64,000 nt of DNA. Origin: Azolla caroliniana (taxonomy: Eukaryota > Polypodiophyta). Shown one piece after another: positions 61,554 through 64,000 of this stretch; position 1 is the first letter of the stretch, and the number at the start of each line of letters is the position of its first letter. The translations under genes were made by a program, and so were the position numbers. Below the pieces are notes generated by a model that was not told the origin of the DNA, searched no databases, and saw nothing but the letters and a program-made list of their open reading frames with translations. Where the stretch lies: assembly GCA_043228905.1 (NCBI GenBank), contig JBHGNT010000001.1, positions 2,108,001-2,172,000 of the forward strand. Direction: 5' to 3'.

Positions 61554-61851
61554 AGTGGTGGAAGGAGATCCGCTCAAGTTACTTTTGGCTGCAAAAGCCA
61601 TGCCGTATGATATGGTGGGTCGGTCTTCGTTGAAAATTAGAGCTCCAAATTTGAAGACATTTGGCAAACTTTTCCACGCAAACCATACCTTTGGAGTGGA
61701 TTTGCAAAGACGCAGTGTCGTGTTAGTGAAGCCACTCTATATGCTTATTAAAGTTCTTGAGTTCATAACCAACCTCAATGATGATGCATATGAAGATCCT
61801 GACACTGAGAGAACATACATTGAGCTTATTGAGCCCACAAAGGTCTTCTGA
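61554..61851 (+). pseudogene. Second copy of the BTB-like gene's 3' end (probable assembly duplicate)
   Basis: Repeats 51559-51856 exactly where compared, including the same TGA. It starts mid-codon at the gap edge with no promoter or exon start, so it is not a separate gene as presented. Confidence 0.9.
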
Positions 61852-63123
61852 GCTTTTTTTATTATCACTTGGGAGAAAGGAAATATTTTAATTTTTACCC
61901 TTATAACCTCTGCAATCATATACATAAGAAATTCACATTAATTGATTTTACCAATCCTCTTATGTCAAAAGTCATACAAAATTCATATAAATTGTTCTAC
62001 TAAGGTTCTCAAATTTAAAATTCACAAGAAGCTAAATTGCTGCTCATAGAAGGGCTTACAAAATTTTATACATCCTTAAGAGCAAGCTACATCATAATAG
62101 CATAAATGATGGATGAATAACAATAAATGTTTTAGATTCTAGTTCATGTCATATGATTAATTTCTAAATAAGACGTTATCAAAATTTATACATGCTTGAG
62201 AGTCATAATAGCATAAATTATGAATGAATAACATTAAATGTTTCAGATTCTAGTCCCGTACAATACTGTAAGACTGGAGTATAAATGACTTAATAAGAAA
62301 ACTATTAAGCGCATTACAATAGACAGTTCTCTATTTTGTGCCTAATACGCAATAAATTCCTTACTATGCTCCCCAAAATCCTTGAAGCATATAAAATTTC
62401 CAGTTTCCATATTACAATGTTCTAATAGTTTTGACTTATAATATGTTCACTTCTCAAACATCTCTAGCTTTTGTTGAAAAAACATCTCTAGCTTCTGCAG
62501 CATAAAACTACCCTCAAATGTACTTTAGTTCTACATACACGACTGTCAAAATATAAAAACATCAATCAGGTTGAATACACAATTTCGCTACTAGATTGAA
62601 TAAGACAAGTCCAGTGCTACAATTCTGACAAATGATGAATTTATCGAACATGACACAATTTTGGACATAACAATCCTAACTCATCATCATCCATGAGACT
62701 ATAATATCCTTCAACCACATTCCTAATTCACTGAGCACAAGCATTCTGCATCTAGACACCTTCGATTGGAATGAAAAAGAGTACAAAGCCAACATAAACT
62801 TCCAATCATGCGTAGTATGACCCACTCCTGCAACCATAAAAACACTGAAGGCATATAACCGAGATTTGTAGAGGAATTCTAATTGATAATTATACATTGT
62901 TCGCTTTAATCTGATCAAGGCTTCTTTTGGTTCGTATCTATACATAAAAGACCTGAATAATTGGAGAACAATTAAGTGCTGAATCAGCCAAATTGCAAAG
63001 ATTGCATTGCATGAAATCACAGTTCATGCTTATGATTTGAAGTAGTGTGAAGGATTGTTGGAAGTTAAGAGCTAAAAAAGAATACAGTACAAATTCAGTC
63101 ATCATCATAATAGATATAACATA

Positions 63124-64000
63124 TCATAGTTGCCACCATTTTCTTCTTTCCATAGCCTTAGCCAGCTCTGATGCCATCGACGCAAAATCTTCAGCACCCC
63201 GCTGCATGTCCTCCGTTCGTTTGTTTAGAGCCTAACAATGTAAAGTAATTTGTTCCATTAGATTTAGTGAGATGTTTGTGTAAACTTCCTGAAGAGTCAA
63301 GACCATGAGATCATTGGTTTGATAAGCCAATATGGCATGTACTTTAGGAGTGAAAATGCACTTTGAGCCCATGAACTCACTCAGGTGGATAACCTTTAAA
63401 CTTACCAGTAGGATAAGGCCAAGTACCATAAAAGAAAAAATATAATGAATTACCTATGTCTAATTAAATTATAATCCCTTCCAAACTATATACATGTATA
63501 CTTATAGCCTACCTCAAGCTTTTCTTGCCTCTCTAATAGCTTATCTCTTGCTAGTCCAGCCGCACTTGCTGCACCACCCACATCCTGCCAGAGGGAAAAC
63601 AAACAATAAACTACCTCAACACATAGATACATTTACTTATTTTGCTGTAAAAACATTATATTATATTAATGGTGGGAATCTCAATGATAAGCAAACATTA
63701 TATATTAAATCCTCCCCCTCTGTTGCCAAAAATAGAGAAAAAAACCTTACCCCTACTGTTTTATGTCCATACTTCGCTTTAATTTCATCTGTGCTACGTC
63801 TTACGGGTTTATTGTAAACTTCTCCAAAAAGCTTTGTTCTATCATCTGAAGCATCAGAATGCCTCTCCTTACCTGTATAAAAATCATAGTATCTTTTCAT
63901 CTTGTCATCATCCACAAAGAAAATGCCATGAAGATAATATTCAGAACATTAAGGCAATATCCGCCATAACTTTCAATTTTGTACCTATTGGTTCACTGAT
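63124..64000 (-). pseudogene. Second copy of the tomosyn 3' end (probable assembly duplicate; continues off window)
   Basis: Repeats 53129-54005, including the ERRKWWQL terminal exon (63124-63231) and the ARDKLLERQEKLE exon (63513-63584). It continues past the right edge, so the next contig may hold the true, complete gene. Confidence 0.9.

Overview
The window is plant nuclear DNA. The evidence is long AT-rich introns with GT-AG ends, Ty1/copia elements primed by a TGGTATCAGAGC-type site, an organellar HSP70, a plant carboxylesterase and a plant tomosyn/Sro7-type WD40 gene. I cannot name the species. A run of exactly 100 N at 61454-61553 shows it is a scaffold with at least one join of unknown size.

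Layout. 1-14.5 kb holds two minus-strand genes: the 5' part of an organellar-type HSP70 (68-2222, running off the left edge) and a 13-exon coiled-coil gene (4358-14435) with a tandem-repeat block in one intron. 14.9-36.2 kb is a retroelement stack. It holds a solo gypsy-like LTR (15342-16055), a 3'-truncated copia element (16829-19990, minus), a tandem repeat hit by two nested LTRs (20870-22395), a copia 3' end (22794-24092, minus) fused to a gypsy element (24093-24734 and 30251-34745, minus), and a full-length but dead copia (24735-30250, plus) inserted into that gypsy. 37.9-39.95 kb is a two-exon carboxylesterase with an intact catalytic triad. 40-49.3 kb is gene-poor: three LINE 3' ends (two with clear target duplications), a gypsy RT relic and an AT-rich satellite with higher-order periodicity.

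49.3-61.3 kb holds two convergent genes. One is a three-exon gene with a BTB-like N-terminus (49339-51856, plus). The other is a tomosyn homologue (53129-61310, minus) whose 5' end is lost at the gap. The 2,447 bases right of the gap repeat 51559-54005 with a constant 9,995-base offset and no difference seen where compared, which most likely reflects false duplication in the assembly.

The genes do not form a pathway. HSP70 is an organellar chaperone, the carboxylesterase a soluble hydrolase, the BTB-like protein a possible CUL3 adaptor, and tomosyn a SNARE regulator in exocytosis. I found no convincing new multi-gene system. The most notable items are the false duplication, the HSP70 with an inserted charged loop and altered phosphate-binding motif, the nested transposons with CpG-type decay, and the satellite that runs up to the BTB-like gene's start.
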